Notes under the pieces: generated by a model
Seen by the model: the letters and a program-made list of their open reading frames with translations, nothing else
What the model was told of the DNA's origin: nothing
Databases searched by the model: none
In this document: positions 17,727 through 25,662 of the stretch, one piece after another
Numbering within the stretch: position 1 is the stretch's first letter
Layout: each line of letters begins with the position of its first letter
Program-made: the position numbers and the translations under genes
From: Sphingobacterium chuzhouense
Lineage (GTDB): Bacteria > Bacteroidota > Bacteroidia > Sphingobacteriales > Sphingobacteriaceae
Reading direction: 5' to 3'
Assembly (NCBI RefSeq): GCF_014692525.1
Contig: NZ_JACNYL010000001.1
Span: 1,054,001-1,118,000, forward strand
DNA: 64,000 nt

Positions 17727-18455
17727 ATGGAACTCTATTATATCGCATTCGTCCTATTCGTTGTTGGTTTCTTGTATGCCTCTGTTGGACACGGAGGTGC
17801 CAGCGGTTACATTGCTGTCTTTTCTATTTTTTCCATTCCGGTAGCACAATACAAACCGCTTATATTAATGCTCAATATGCTTGTTGCCGGCACAGGGTTC
17901 TTCCAATTTCGCCGTGCCGGGCACTTCAGGTGGTCTACCTGTTGGCCATTTTTGATCACCTCTATTCCAACAGCATTTCTAGGTGCCCGGTATGCGCTTG
18001 AAGGGAAAGTCTATTTTGTGCTACTCGGTCTTGCCCTCATATTGCCTACCATCCGGCTACTCGGTATAACCCCCAAGGAGCACCAAAAGCGTAAAACGGT
18101 AAATATACCATTGGCATTACTCATAGGCGCCATTATCGGCCTTTTGTCGGGTATGCTCAATATCGGCGGCGGTATCTTTCTAAGCCCGCTACTTATCTTG
18201 TTGGGTTGGACCAATGCCAAAGAGGCTGCGGCTACTTCTGCCATTTTTATAACATTAAATTCTTTCAGTGGCTTGCTCGGCAACACCACACCGATATACA
18301 TTGATCCATCATTTGCCCTATGGTTTTCTGCGGCAGCTGTCGGAGGATTTACCGGGGCGTATTTTGGAAGTGCACGTTTCCAGATGGCAACGGTACGCAC
18401 CTTGCTGAGTGTAGTGCTCCTGATCGCTTGTTGTAAACTATTATTTTTTATGTAA
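17727..18455 (+). CDS. TauE/SafE family membrane permease
   Basis: Inner-membrane protein of 242 residues with about eight hydrophobic segments and the family motif FLYASVGHGGASGYIA near residues 12-27, repeated in the second half as IGLLSGMLNIGGGIFLSPLL. TauE/SafE proteins are proposed anion (sulfite, sulfoacetate) exporters. Being one base after the rubredoxin gene and overlapping moaA by one base (TAATG), it belongs to the nitrate operon. It might move an oxyanion such as nitrite, sulfite or molybdate, but that is inference only. Confidence 0.88.
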   Translation: MELYYIAFVLFVVGFLYASVGHGGASGYIAVFSIFSIPVAQYKPLILMLNMLVAGTGFFQFRRAGHFRWSTCWPFLITSIPTAFLGARYALEGKVYFVLLGLALILPTIRLLGITPKEHQKRKTVNIPLALLIGAIIGLLSGMLNIGGGIFLSPLLILLGWTNAKEAAATSAIFITLNSFSGLLGNTTPIYIDPSFALWFSAAAVGGFTGAYFGSARFQMATVRTLLSVVLLIACCKLLFFM

Positions 18456-19405
18456 TGCACACCTTGACAGACCCTATCGGAAGATCATTCAGCGTCCTAC
18501 GCGTAAGCCTATTAGATAGATGCAACTTTGCGTGCACTTATTGTGTATGTGAAGATGGGCTCACCACAACAACACCGAAATCTGCGGTATTGTCCAGCGA
18601 TGAACTCATCGATCTCATAGGTCGTTTGCACCATCTGCTGCATCTACAGACGATCCGTTTAACAGGGGGTGAGCCACTGCTATATCCCGACCTTACCAAG
18701 TTAACAAAGGGCATCCGACAATTGGGCATCCAAGATATCCGCATGACGACAAACGGCTTTTTGCTCGCGAAAAAAGTGGTTGCTCTCCAACAAGCTGGTC
18801 TTCGGTCCATCAATGTCTCGCTGGATGCATTATCCGAAAGTTCCTTCTATAGGGTAACCAAGCGGACGGGGCTAAAGCACGTAGTCGAAGGCATAATAGC
18901 CGCCCAGGAAATAGGATTGGAGGTGAAAATTAACACCGTGATTATGGCCGGTGAAAACGATCAGGAGATTTTGCCTTTACTGGATTTTGCGTTCCGGCAC
19001 GGCATTAAAATACGCTTTTTGGAATTGATGGGCATGGGTCACCTATTTGGCGATACCGACAGTAAGTTCTTCTCCCGGCAAGCCATACTGGACAGAATAA
19101 GTAGCGTCTATGAAATCCACGAGCAGGTAAAGAAATACGGAGACACCGCTACATATTGGCGTACGTCCTGCGGGCATAGCTTCGGAATCATTGCCAATGA
19201 GAGCCAGCCTTTTTGTGCAGACTGCAACCGCCTGCGACTAGACTGCCAGGGGAATATTTATGGCTGTTTAAGTAGCAACACGCCTATACCGCTTCGGGAG
19301 GTTAATAGTCAGCAAGGATTGGAGGCGGGCTTACACGCCGCATTGAGGCAAAAACAAATGCGGTTTTCCGGAAGTGAAATGAGTATGTTAACAATTGGAG
19401 GATAA
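18455..19405 (+). CDS. moaA: GTP 3',8-cyclase MoaA (radical SAM)
   Basis: Catalyses the first step of Moco synthesis, rearranging GTP. The radical SAM cluster is C23-x3-C27-x2-C30. The second, substrate-binding [4Fe-4S] site is C254-x2-C257-x13-C271. The chain ends in the GG pair (315-316) needed by MoaA. The radical SAM GGEP motif is in RLTGGEPLLYP. All key features are intact in a 316-residue protein slightly shorter than usual. It is coupled to the TauE/SafE gene by a 1-nt overlap and followed at 2 bp by moaD. Confidence 0.96.
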   Translation: MHTLTDPIGRSFSVLRVSLLDRCNFACTYCVCEDGLTTTTPKSAVLSSDELIDLIGRLHHLLHLQTIRLTGGEPLLYPDLTKLTKGIRQLGIQDIRMTTNGFLLAKKVVALQQAGLRSINVSLDALSESSFYRVTKRTGLKHVVEGIIAAQEIGLEVKINTVIMAGENDQEILPLLDFAFRHGIKIRFLELMGMGHLFGDTDSKFFSRQAILDRISSVYEIHEQVKKYGDTATYWRTSCGHSFGIIANESQPFCADCNRLRLDCQGNIYGCLSSNTPIPLREVNSQQGLEAGLHAALRQKQMRFSGSEMSMLTIGG

Positions 19406-19407
19406 AT

Positions 19408-19644
19408 ATGATTACTGTGGAATTTTTTGCGGGATTGAAGGATTACTTCCCGCCCGTTATGGAGGTCCGAGAGACTCCAGAAGACATCAATTCTTTACGA
19501 CGCTACCTGATTGATCAGCAATCGTTTGCCAAAACATTACTAGAGCAATGTCGGTTTGCCGTAGATGATACGTTTGTCCATGAGGATTACCCGCTTCGTC
19601 AGGGCGATCTTGTCTTAGTCATTCCACCCAGTAGCGGAGGTTAA
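19408..19644 (+). CDS. moaD: Molybdopterin synthase sulfur carrier subunit MoaD
   Basis: Ubiquitin-like small protein (78 residues) that is thiocarboxylated at its C-terminal glycine and donates sulfur to make molybdopterin. It ends in PPSSGG, the diagnostic double glycine. It begins ITVEFFAGLKDYF, as expected of the beta-grasp fold. It lies between moaA and moaE, its partner subunit, with gaps of only 2 bp on each side. Confidence 0.93.
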   Translation: MITVEFFAGLKDYFPPVMEVRETPEDINSLRRYLIDQQSFAKTLLEQCRFAVDDTFVHEDYPLRQGDLVLVIPPSSGG

Positions 19645-19646
19645 CG

Positions 19647-20093
19647 ATGATACATCTAAGCACTGAAAAAATCGATGTAATGGCACTTTGGGAGCAGGCG
19701 CATCATCCAGCAGCAGGGGGCGTTGTATTGTTTAGTGGAGAAGTGCGGAATAACCACCAGGGAAAAGAAGTTTCGCATCTTTCTTACGAGGCCGCCGAGC
19801 AGATGGCCAACAAGATGATTGCCGCATTACTGGATGAAGCAAAACAACGCTGGGAGCTACAGGTTGCCATCGCCGTCCATCGGTTAGGCAAGGTTTCGGT
19901 TATGGAAACAGCAGTGGTGGTCATTACAGCGGCTGCCCATCGCGCGGAAGCCTATGCAGCCAATCAATATATCATCGATCGTATCAAACACCAGGTACCC
20001 TTATGGAAATGTGAGCATTTTGTGGATGGTGAACGAGCTTGGGGAGGACACTGCGCCTGCCAGCAGAAGTCAACAGGCAATATGGAACTATAG
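19647..20093 (+). CDS. moaE: Molybdopterin synthase catalytic subunit MoaE
   Basis: Large subunit of molybdopterin synthase (148 residues); with thiocarboxylated MoaD it converts cPMP to molybdopterin. Recognisable are GGVVLFSGEVRNN near residues 23-35, LSYEAAEQMANKMI, the AVHRLGKVSVMETAVVVI strand and helix, and the VPLWKCEHFVDG active-site lysine region near the end. The length is normal. It is the last step of the dithiolene pathway in this operon, followed by mobA after 8 bp. Confidence 0.95.
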   Translation: MIHLSTEKIDVMALWEQAHHPAAGGVVLFSGEVRNNHQGKEVSHLSYEAAEQMANKMIAALLDEAKQRWELQVAIAVHRLGKVSVMETAVVVITAAAHRAEAYAANQYIIDRIKHQVPLWKCEHFVDGERAWGGHCACQQKSTGNMEL

Positions 20094-20101
20094 TTTTATC
20101 A

Positions 20102-20716
20102 ATGGAAAATACAGCACATATCTTGTTAGGGCTGGTCCTATGCGGCGGTAAAAGCAGCCGTATGGGAACCGACAAAGGACAATTACGCAAGGATGGTCGT
20201 CCTTGGGCCATACATATGGCCGATAGGTTGGAAAGTCTGGGGCTGAAAACATATCTTTCCATTAATCCGCTCCAGCAAGAAGCCTACGGTCAGATTTTTC
20301 CTTCCGAAAGCTTGGTCATCGATCAAGTCGACGTAGAGGGCCCTTTGGCAGGTTTGTTAAGCACCCATCAGTTATTTCCCGAAGCAGACATCCTTGTGCT
20401 GCCTTGCGATATGATTGATGTAGAAACGCCATTATTACAGCGGCTAATGGACATTCGCCGGCAGATCGTGCAAGCAGATGTATATCTGTTTGAAAAAGAG
20501 GAACAGGTCGAACCCCTGTGTGCCATTTATACTGCTTCCGGTCTACAGAAATTATCTATTGAATATAAAAATGCCCGCCTAACAAACTTTTCGGTAAGAC
20601 GTGCGATAAAAAACCTTTGTGCGGTAAAACTCCCCACAGCCGGAAACAGGAAAGATTTCCGGAACTACAATACGCCAGCGCATATTCGTAAATGGCAAAA
20701 GAGTGAGTTACATTGA
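20102..20716 (+). CDS. mobA: Molybdenum cofactor guanylyltransferase MobA
   Basis: Adds GMP to Mo-molybdopterin, giving the bis-MGD cofactor that the NasC-type nitrate reductase needs. ATG 20102 gives a 204-residue product starting MENTAHILLGLVLCGGKSSR, so that the nucleotide motif LCGGKSSRMGTDKG lies at residues 13-26 as usual. An upstream in-frame start at 20039 would run into moaE and is rejected. The segments DQVDVEGPLAGLLS and LPCDMI are also typical. It is the last intact gene of the nitrate/Moco operon. Confidence 0.92.
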   Translation: MENTAHILLGLVLCGGKSSRMGTDKGQLRKDGRPWAIHMADRLESLGLKTYLSINPLQQEAYGQIFPSESLVIDQVDVEGPLAGLLSTHQLFPEADILVLPCDMIDVETPLLQRLMDIRRQIVQADVYLFEKEEQVEPLCAIYTASGLQKLSIEYKNARLTNFSVRRAIKNLCAVKLPTAGNRKDFRNYNTPAHIRKWQKSELH

Positions 20717-20723
20717 AAAAATT

Positions 20724-21110
20724 ATGAAAAAAACACTTTCCATCCTGTTACTCTGTCTACCATATGTCCTCCCGGCACAGACAGCAAACCAACCTGAAAA
20801 ATCTGTCCGTTCTTTCGAGCTTGGCGAAGTGGTGGTGACGGCGGCTAATCCCGCCGATAGCTTATCCGCTGTCTATGCGGATGATATGGCTAACTATAAC
20901 CGCACTACCGTAGGTGAAGCATTGAATATGCTTCCGGGTATTCATTTAGCAAATATCGGTGCGAGAAATGAGTCTGTCGTATATCTAAGGGGTTTCAATT
21001 TACGGCAGACCCCCGTATTCATTGATGGCGTTCCGGTCTATGTACCCTATGATGGATATGTTGATATGGGACGTTTTACAACATTCGATCTGGCGAAGAG
21101 GAGGGCGTGA
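20724..21110 (+). pseudogene. Remnant of a TonB-dependent receptor (signal peptide and plug start only)
   Basis: 128 codons from ATG 20724: a signal peptide (MKKTLSILLLCLPYVLPAQ), a TonB-box-like segment ELGEVVVTAANPAD, and the beginning of a plug domain (ALNMLPGIHLANIGARNESV, FIDGVPVYVPYDGY). The frame then stops abruptly after TTFDLAKRRA. Normal receptors are 600-900 residues, so the rest of the plug and the whole barrel are missing. The break is within about 21090-21100, where sequence of another family (a MauG peroxidase) begins in a different frame. I read this as a deletion fusing two genes. It follows mobA by 7 bp, so it was probably once part of the operon. Confidence 0.8.
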
Positions 21111-21322
21111 AGCTTGGTAGGATGCTATTCTACGAAACGCGGCTTTCCGCCCGTAATACCGTGTCTTGCGTATGCTGCCATAAACAACAGTACGCCTTTG
21201 CTGATAACCGTCGATATAGTACAGGTCACGATGGCCGTTTGACAACCCGCAATGCGATGGCACTTGTAAATTTACTGTGGGTCAAACAGTTCCCTCATTT
21301 TCAAATCCTTTCAACTAAATAA
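21095..21322 (+). pseudogene. Fragment of a MauG/cytochrome c peroxidase-like gene
   Basis: Reading from 21095 in the +2 phase relative to the receptor fragment gives EEEGVKLGRMLFYETRLS, then SCVCCHKQQYAFAD with a CxxCH heme-binding motif at 21167-21181, then TGHDGRLTTRNAMALVNLLW. This is the usual start of the first heme domain of a di-heme peroxidase. It ends at a stop at 21320-21322 after an unrelated tail, and lacks both its own 5' end with signal peptide and about 250 C-terminal residues. It is therefore a decayed piece bounded by two deletions. Confidence 0.75.
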
Positions 21323-21379
21323 TCATAATCTGATACGAAAACTATATTATTATACGCTTTAACGCCCGTTTTAACTATA

Positions 21380-21829
21380 TTGATCATGGGGAGAATCCAT
21401 GCCCAAGTACTTTTGGAAATCGGTGGCGATGTAACCCAAAAATGTGCATTGACGATGGCGGAGTTGAATCGTTTACCTATGCAGCGTTATGCGGCCACGC
21501 GCCAACAAGGTGATATGGTGTTATATGATGTCGTTCGTTTGGTGGATGTTTTGGCATTGGCAGGTGTACCCACCAGAGATCAGCTCAAGGGAGAGGAATT
21601 GCAAAAGCTGGTTGTCGTGACAGCCGGCGATGGTTATAAAGTTTTGTTCACACTACCTGAGCTTGATCCGAAAACGGATGAAGCTGCGGTTTTGCTCGCT
21701 ATCGGACAGGATGGGAATCTCTTGAATAAGGCGGTTGGTCCCTTGCGGATCATTGCTCCAAACGACAGATTACATTCACGTTGGGTACGGGAGGTCAGAT
21801 ATGTCGATATCGTTTATAGTCGAGATTAA
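21380..21829 (+). CDS. Small molybdopterin-binding domain protein, start codon possibly lost
   Basis: Resembles the sulfite-oxidase-type molybdopterin-binding domain: LLEIGGDVTQKCALTMAELN, GVPTRDQL, VTAGDGYKVLFTLPELD, and a C-terminal VGPLRIIAPNDRLHSRWV. Annotated here from the TTG at 21380 (ATG at 21386 also possible). Reading upstream in the same frame gives TKTILLYALTPVLTILIMG and then RIHAQ, a textbook signal peptide preceded by ACG (21335-21337) where ATG is expected. A single T-to-C change may have destroyed the real start, or ACG is used weakly. The neighbouring gene fragments are also decayed, so this gene may be dying too. It would be a periplasmic protein if expressed with that leader. 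Confidence 0.6.
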   Translation: MIMGRIHAQVLLEIGGDVTQKCALTMAELNRLPMQRYAATRQQGDMVLYDVVRLVDVLALAGVPTRDQLKGEELQKLVVVTAGDGYKVLFTLPELDPKTDEAAVLLAIGQDGNLLNKAVGPLRIIAPNDRLHSRWVREVRYVDIVYSRD

Positions 21830-21849
21830 TGTCCGAGAGGAAATTGCTA

Positions 21850-22533
21850 CTACGATTTACTATGACTAAGAAGTTTTGCCCTATCCTTTATTTTGACACG
21901 CTTATCAACCGACTCTATAACGCCCTCCGTCACCAACTCGGTCATCATACGGTATACACTTTCGTAGGTCGACCCCACATACGCCGCCAGATCTGTTCTG
22001 GATAAAATCAATTTGATATACCCTTCCTCATCAATCCCCATTTTCTCCTCCAACTGAAAAAAACTCCATGCAAGCCTTCCCTTAACCGACAAATGAACCT
22101 GATTAGTCGCTTTTCGCTCAGAAACCTGTAATTCATCCGCATAAAACATCAACATGGCGTACGTTAGCGCCGGATTCGTTCTCAATAATTTTTTAAAAAA
22201 ATCGAAGGGAACAAAACACAGTACGCAATTTTCTAGACAAGTGGCCGATATCGGAAAAGTAGGTTTATCTCCCGGCATACCACGATGTCCTATAATATCG
22301 CCTTTGTTAGCAAAACGTACAATACTTTCTTTATCTCCATGTCTTTTATGTACTTTGACCAATCCTTCTTGCACAAAATAGACTCCTTTAGCTTCCTCTC
22401 CTTCATCAATGATTTGCTGCCCCTTTTTTGCCTTGATAATCTGTCGCCGGATATCGATATTTTCCCACCAATCTCGCCCGGCATGGCGGCACATAAAGCA
22501 AGAATGATCACAATTATTCAACTTTTTGCTCAT
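21850..22533 (-). CDS. Crp/FNR family regulator with FNR-like cysteine set
   Basis: A 227-residue transcription factor: cyclic-nucleotide-type beta-roll at ~25-125 (FVQEGLVKVHKR), dimer helix, and a C-terminal winged HTH (SRTDLAAYVGSTYESVYRMM). The N-terminus has C8-x3-C12-x2-C15. C106, in CVLCFVPF, lines up with C122 of E. coli FNR (MVCEIPF), the fourth iron-sulfur ligand. A labile [4Fe-4S] cluster sensing O2 or NO is therefore plausible. The recognition helix keeps the Glu...Arg pair that reads TGA/TCA, but Ser212 of FNR is Tyr here. It lies at the end of the nitrate region, convergent to it, and may bind the palindrome at 5024-5037. Confidence 0.85.
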   Translation of the reverse strand: MSKKLNNCDHSCFMCRHAGRDWWENIDIRRQIIKAKKGQQIIDEGEEAKGVYFVQEGLVKVHKRHGDKESIVRFANKGDIIGHRGMPGDKPTFPISATCLENCVLCFVPFDFFKKLLRTNPALTYAMLMFYADELQVSERKATNQVHLSVKGRLAWSFFQLEEKMGIDEEGYIKLILSRTDLAAYVGSTYESVYRMMTELVTEGVIESVDKRVKIKDRAKLLSHSKS

Positions 22534-22679
22534 CTATTTAATTTAAGAAATTAATTCTCCATTTACAATATTAATCTTTTATGAGCGCTAAACGAATAAG
22601 TGCTATTAAGAAAATTCCACCCTTTGGCACTTTTTTTGATTAGGTTAAAAGTATAAATTACATTAGCACACAACTTATT

Positions 22680-23042
22680 ATGAGGTTTATTATCAACTTA
22701 TTTATTACAGGCGCAGTGATTGCTATCGCGGCCTATATCGTCCCCGGGGCACATGTAGCCGGTTTTTGGTGGGCAATTGTAACTGGTTTGGTTATTGGAT
22801 TGGTAAATGCCATTGTAGGCGGTATTTTAAGACTGTTCACTTTCCCGTTAAATTGGCTTACGTTTGGCCTTGTTTCTTTTATCATTACCATATTGATGAT
22901 CCTATTAAGTGACAAACTTATGGGAGATAAATTTGATGTAGAAGGTTTCTGGACAGCTGCTCTGTTTGCTATCGTAGTAGCTATCATCGAAATGATATTT
23001 GGCAGTATCTTCGTTGGGGGAGAAGATAGAAGACGCCGATAA
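22680..23042 (+). CDS. Phage-holin-4-2-like small membrane protein
   Basis: A 120-residue protein with four hydrophobic segments and the characteristic glycine-rich pattern GLVIGLVNAIVGGILRLFTFP followed by LTFGLVSFIITILMI. This family (formerly annotated as phage holin family 4 or DUF360-like) is widespread on bacterial chromosomes; there is no phage context here. The C-terminus is basic (EDRRRR). It is transcribed alone and converges with the TPR regulator gene with only 7 bp between the stops. Function unknown. Confidence 0.8.
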   Translation: MRFIINLFITGAVIAIAAYIVPGAHVAGFWWAIVTGLVIGLVNAIVGGILRLFTFPLNWLTFGLVSFIITILMILLSDKLMGDKFDVEGFWTAALFAIVVAIIEMIFGSIFVGGEDRRRR

Positions 23043-23049
23043 GGTATGT

Positions 23050-24615
23050 TCAAAATAGGCGTTTATTTATTACATTTTGGAAAAGAGCATATCGCTCCTC
23101 TCCCATTTTTTTGCGTAATCGCTGTTTAGATTTCTTAATAGCTCCTTGCGTAACGCCCAACAAATCACTGATCTCATCGTTGCTCAAATCTAGTTTTTGC
23201 AAGATCGCTATCCGAAGGTTACTTTCCGACAATTCCGGAAATTTGGATATTAATTCTTGATAAGAGTCAGGATATACACCGGAGAAGGTGCGTTTAAACG
23301 TTCTCCAACTTTCATCGGTGATTAAATTGGAGGCTAATAGTTGCTGTAACTTATCACGGCCTGCTTGCTGCATAATATTATCACTTATCAACGATGTGGT
23401 AGACGATGCTATTTCCATCCGTCTCATCTGTTGTCGAAACAAACTTTTCTCTTTTTGGTTTCGAACGTACGTTACCAAATAAAAACCTCCTAACAATAAA
23501 ACAATGCTAACTGCCAGTCCCGTCAGGAAATTGCTTTTTTGCTTTTCCATTGCATATTCGTAATTGGACTGTGCTAAGCGTTCTGCTATAATTTCCCTTT
23601 CGGTTTGCCATCGAGTTTGTTTGGTTACATTCTCACCGTCGAAAAGATTTAGACTGTCTTGCATGTTATAAAGTAACCTCCGTTGGTTAAATTCAGCTTC
23701 TTCATTATCTTCGGCTAAGGCAATCTTCAAAAGAAGCTGATGTAGTGTATGTCGATGCACAATCAAGTTTCTATGCTTTTCGGCGAACGGTTGGATCCGT
23801 CTCAAATAATACTTAGCTTCTTCAACTTGTCCGTCTTCGAGGAGAAACTTACCTAATATATTCGTCGCATAAAGTGTGTTCAGGCTATCGCCCCCGGCAT
23901 CAGACATCGCTATATCCCTTCGCAAATATTCCACCGCTTTTTGCTTTTCACCGTTGCCCCACGCAATAAGTGCTTGATTGCCCAATATCTTCGCGTATCG
24001 GATAGAGTCCTTGCTTTGTTCAGCCAATAGTAGCGCCTGTTCAAAATAACGTGAAGCATCGGATGTATCTTTTAGCTGCAGCGTATAAAACCCAATATTG
24101 TCCAACAGACTGGCTTGTTCGTGCATTTCGGTAGATTCAGTTAATGTCAGGGAACGGTGCAAAAATTTATTCGCCTTCTCAAAATCGCCTATTGTTCCCA
24201 AGAAGAAGCCAACTTGCTTATATACTTTCTGTTCGAAAGGTGGCTGTATATCGGAATGTCGCTCCAATAGGTATACAGCCTCTACCATATCTGGCATTGC
24301 CAGTGAAATCTTACGCATTCGATAATAATAATGTCCTCGTTGAGTAAGAGCAAACACCAACACTCCAGGATCTCGCAATGCTTTTGAAGCTTCTATCGCT
24401 TGGTTAAAAAGATCGTCGCTTTTTTGATTTCTTACAGATTGTTCGCGCGCATAATATTTTGCCAGATTAATTTGGTCAGCAATGGCGACGGGAACTGTGC
24501 GATTATTTTCTTCCTGTATAGGATGGCCATAGAAAAACTGCGCCGCTATAGCGACGACGACAATGAATAACAACAGACGAAACAAAAAATGTTTATACCA
24601 TCGATTTCCCAACAT
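23050..24615 (-). CDS. TPR protein with membrane helix and C-terminal HTH
   Basis: A 521-residue regulator type common in Bacteroidota. An N-terminal hydrophobic helix (FLFRLLLFIVVVAIAAQFF) is followed by tetratricopeptide repeats over about residues 50-330, a second membrane helix near 365-385 (FLTGLAVSIVLLLGGFYLV), a coiled linker, and a LuxR-like HTH in the last ~65 residues (LDLSNDEISDLLGVTQGAIKKS). The topology suggests periplasmic TPRs sensing a signal and a cytoplasmic DNA-binding end. It is on the same strand as the ApbE/PepSY operon upstream but 100 bp apart, so it could regulate or simply neighbour that operon. Target unknown. Confidence 0.8.
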   Translation of the reverse strand: MLGNRWYKHFLFRLLLFIVVVAIAAQFFYGHPIQEENNRTVPVAIADQINLAKYYAREQSVRNQKSDDLFNQAIEASKALRDPGVLVFALTQRGHYYYRMRKISLAMPDMVEAVYLLERHSDIQPPFEQKVYKQVGFFLGTIGDFEKANKFLHRSLTLTESTEMHEQASLLDNIGFYTLQLKDTSDASRYFEQALLLAEQSKDSIRYAKILGNQALIAWGNGEKQKAVEYLRRDIAMSDAGGDSLNTLYATNILGKFLLEDGQVEEAKYYLRRIQPFAEKHRNLIVHRHTLHQLLLKIALAEDNEEAEFNQRRLLYNMQDSLNLFDGENVTKQTRWQTEREIIAERLAQSNYEYAMEKQKSNFLTGLAVSIVLLLGGFYLVTYVRNQKEKSLFRQQMRRMEIASSTTSLISDNIMQQAGRDKLQQLLASNLITDESWRTFKRTFSGVYPDSYQELISKFPELSESNLRIAILQKLDLSNDEISDLLGVTQGAIKKSKQRLRKKMGEERYALFQNVINKRLF

Positions 24616-24632
24616 GTATATTTCCGGTTAAT

Positions 24633-24664
24633 ATTACCTTTCCATAGTTCCCTACGAAGGTAAT
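24633..24664. repeat. Inverted repeat upstream of the TPR regulator gene
   Basis: ATTACCTT (24633-24640) and AAGGTAAT (24657-24664) form a perfect 8-bp inverted repeat with a 16-bp spacer, centred about 33 bp upstream of the start codon at 24615. It could be an operator for autoregulation by the HTH protein, or a weak terminator for the ApbE operon. No T-run follows it. Confidence 0.35.
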
Positions 24665-24715
24665 AATAAAATAGTATTTAACCTATGAGAAACATACAAT
24701 AGCTTCTTATCTACT

Positions 24716-25660
24716 CTATCTGTCTTTCACCATAATAGCGTTATAATCGGGAAATTTTTCAATTAGTTTTTTGCCATACTTATGGCCTAAAACCATAATA
24801 GATGTGCTTAAAAAATTGGCAAACTCTGCTGATGAACCAGATACCGTAACGCTTGTCAGTCCCGTTGATGGCCAACCTGTCTTTGGATCTATAATATGAG
24901 AATAGCGCTTGCCGTCTATTTCTGTAAATTTTTCATTGCTTCCCGATGTCGCCACGGCACCGTGTCTTAACTTCAACACTTTTATCATTTTGTGGGCTTT
25001 GAAGGGGTTGCTTACACCTATTTTCCATGGCTTTTTATCAGGTTGTGTGCCCCAAGTCGAAAGATCCCCGGAAGCATTGACTATACCGCCTACAACACCT
25101 AAAGATTGCAACAATTCCCGACCTTTGTCCGCTGCATAGCCTTTTCCGATAGAACCAAAGCCAATTTTCATTCCTTTCTTTTCTAGAAAAATAGTTGAGT
25201 TTATACTATCCAAAATAATGTGTTGGTAACCCACATGTTGCACAGAGCTGCGGATAACATCCTCGGAGGGCAATTGTTCCATACTTCCGTCAAAAAGCCA
25301 AACCTTATCCAGAGCGGCGATACTGATATCAAAAGCGCCCTCCGTAAGTTGGGAGTAATGAACGGCACGCTGTGTTAATTCAAAAACTTCACGATCAACC
25401 TTTATTGGTCGGATACCTGCGTTTTTGTTTACTTGTGAAATTTGCGTATTTGGTTTCCACTCAGAGATGAGATTTTCAATGCGCTCTATTTCATCTGTTA
25501 TTAACTGAAAATATTGTTGAGCCTGAACGGAGTCGTTTTCCACCAAAACAAACCCAAAAACCGAACCCATCAGCGTAGTTTGTTTCTTAAATATCTGTTG
25601 GGAGAAGCTGTTCGGCACATTCACCATGATCAAACAGAAAACTATCAACACATGTTTCAT
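24716..25660 (-). CDS. apbE: ApbE-family FAD:protein FMN transferase
   Basis: Periplasmic enzyme that attaches FMN covalently to Ser/Thr of target proteins. The ATG at 25660 is chosen because it begins a signal peptide (MKHVLIVFCLIMVNVPNSFS); the frame extends to a TTG at 25672. Motifs seen: IGFGSIGKGYAADKG near residue 165-180, VNASGDLSTWG, and GAVATSGSNEKF followed by YSHIIDPKTGWPS, the metal/FAD site. Length of 314 residues is normal. It is the last gene of the ankyrin-DUF2271-PepSY-ApbE operon; the DUF2271 protein carries a TGAS motif that suits flavinylation, so it is the likely substrate. Confidence 0.93.
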   Translation of the reverse strand: MKHVLIVFCLIMVNVPNSFSQQIFKKQTTLMGSVFGFVLVENDSVQAQQYFQLITDEIERIENLISEWKPNTQISQVNKNAGIRPIKVDREVFELTQRAVHYSQLTEGAFDISIAALDKVWLFDGSMEQLPSEDVIRSSVQHVGYQHIILDSINSTIFLEKKGMKIGFGSIGKGYAADKGRELLQSLGVVGGIVNASGDLSTWGTQPDKKPWKIGVSNPFKAHKMIKVLKLRHGAVATSGSNEKFTEIDGKRYSHIIDPKTGWPSTGLTSVTVSGSSAEFANFLSTSIMVLGHKYGKKLIEKFPDYNAIMVKDR

Positions 25661-25662
25661 CC

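Noticed and set aside
20039-20101. Longer mobA beginning at 20039
   Set aside because: It would overlap moaE by 55 bp and add residues with no similarity; the ATG at 20102 gives a standard MobA N-terminus.
22680-23042. Prophage remnant suggested by the holin-like gene
   Set aside because: No other phage genes are nearby and this family is common on chromosomes outside prophages.
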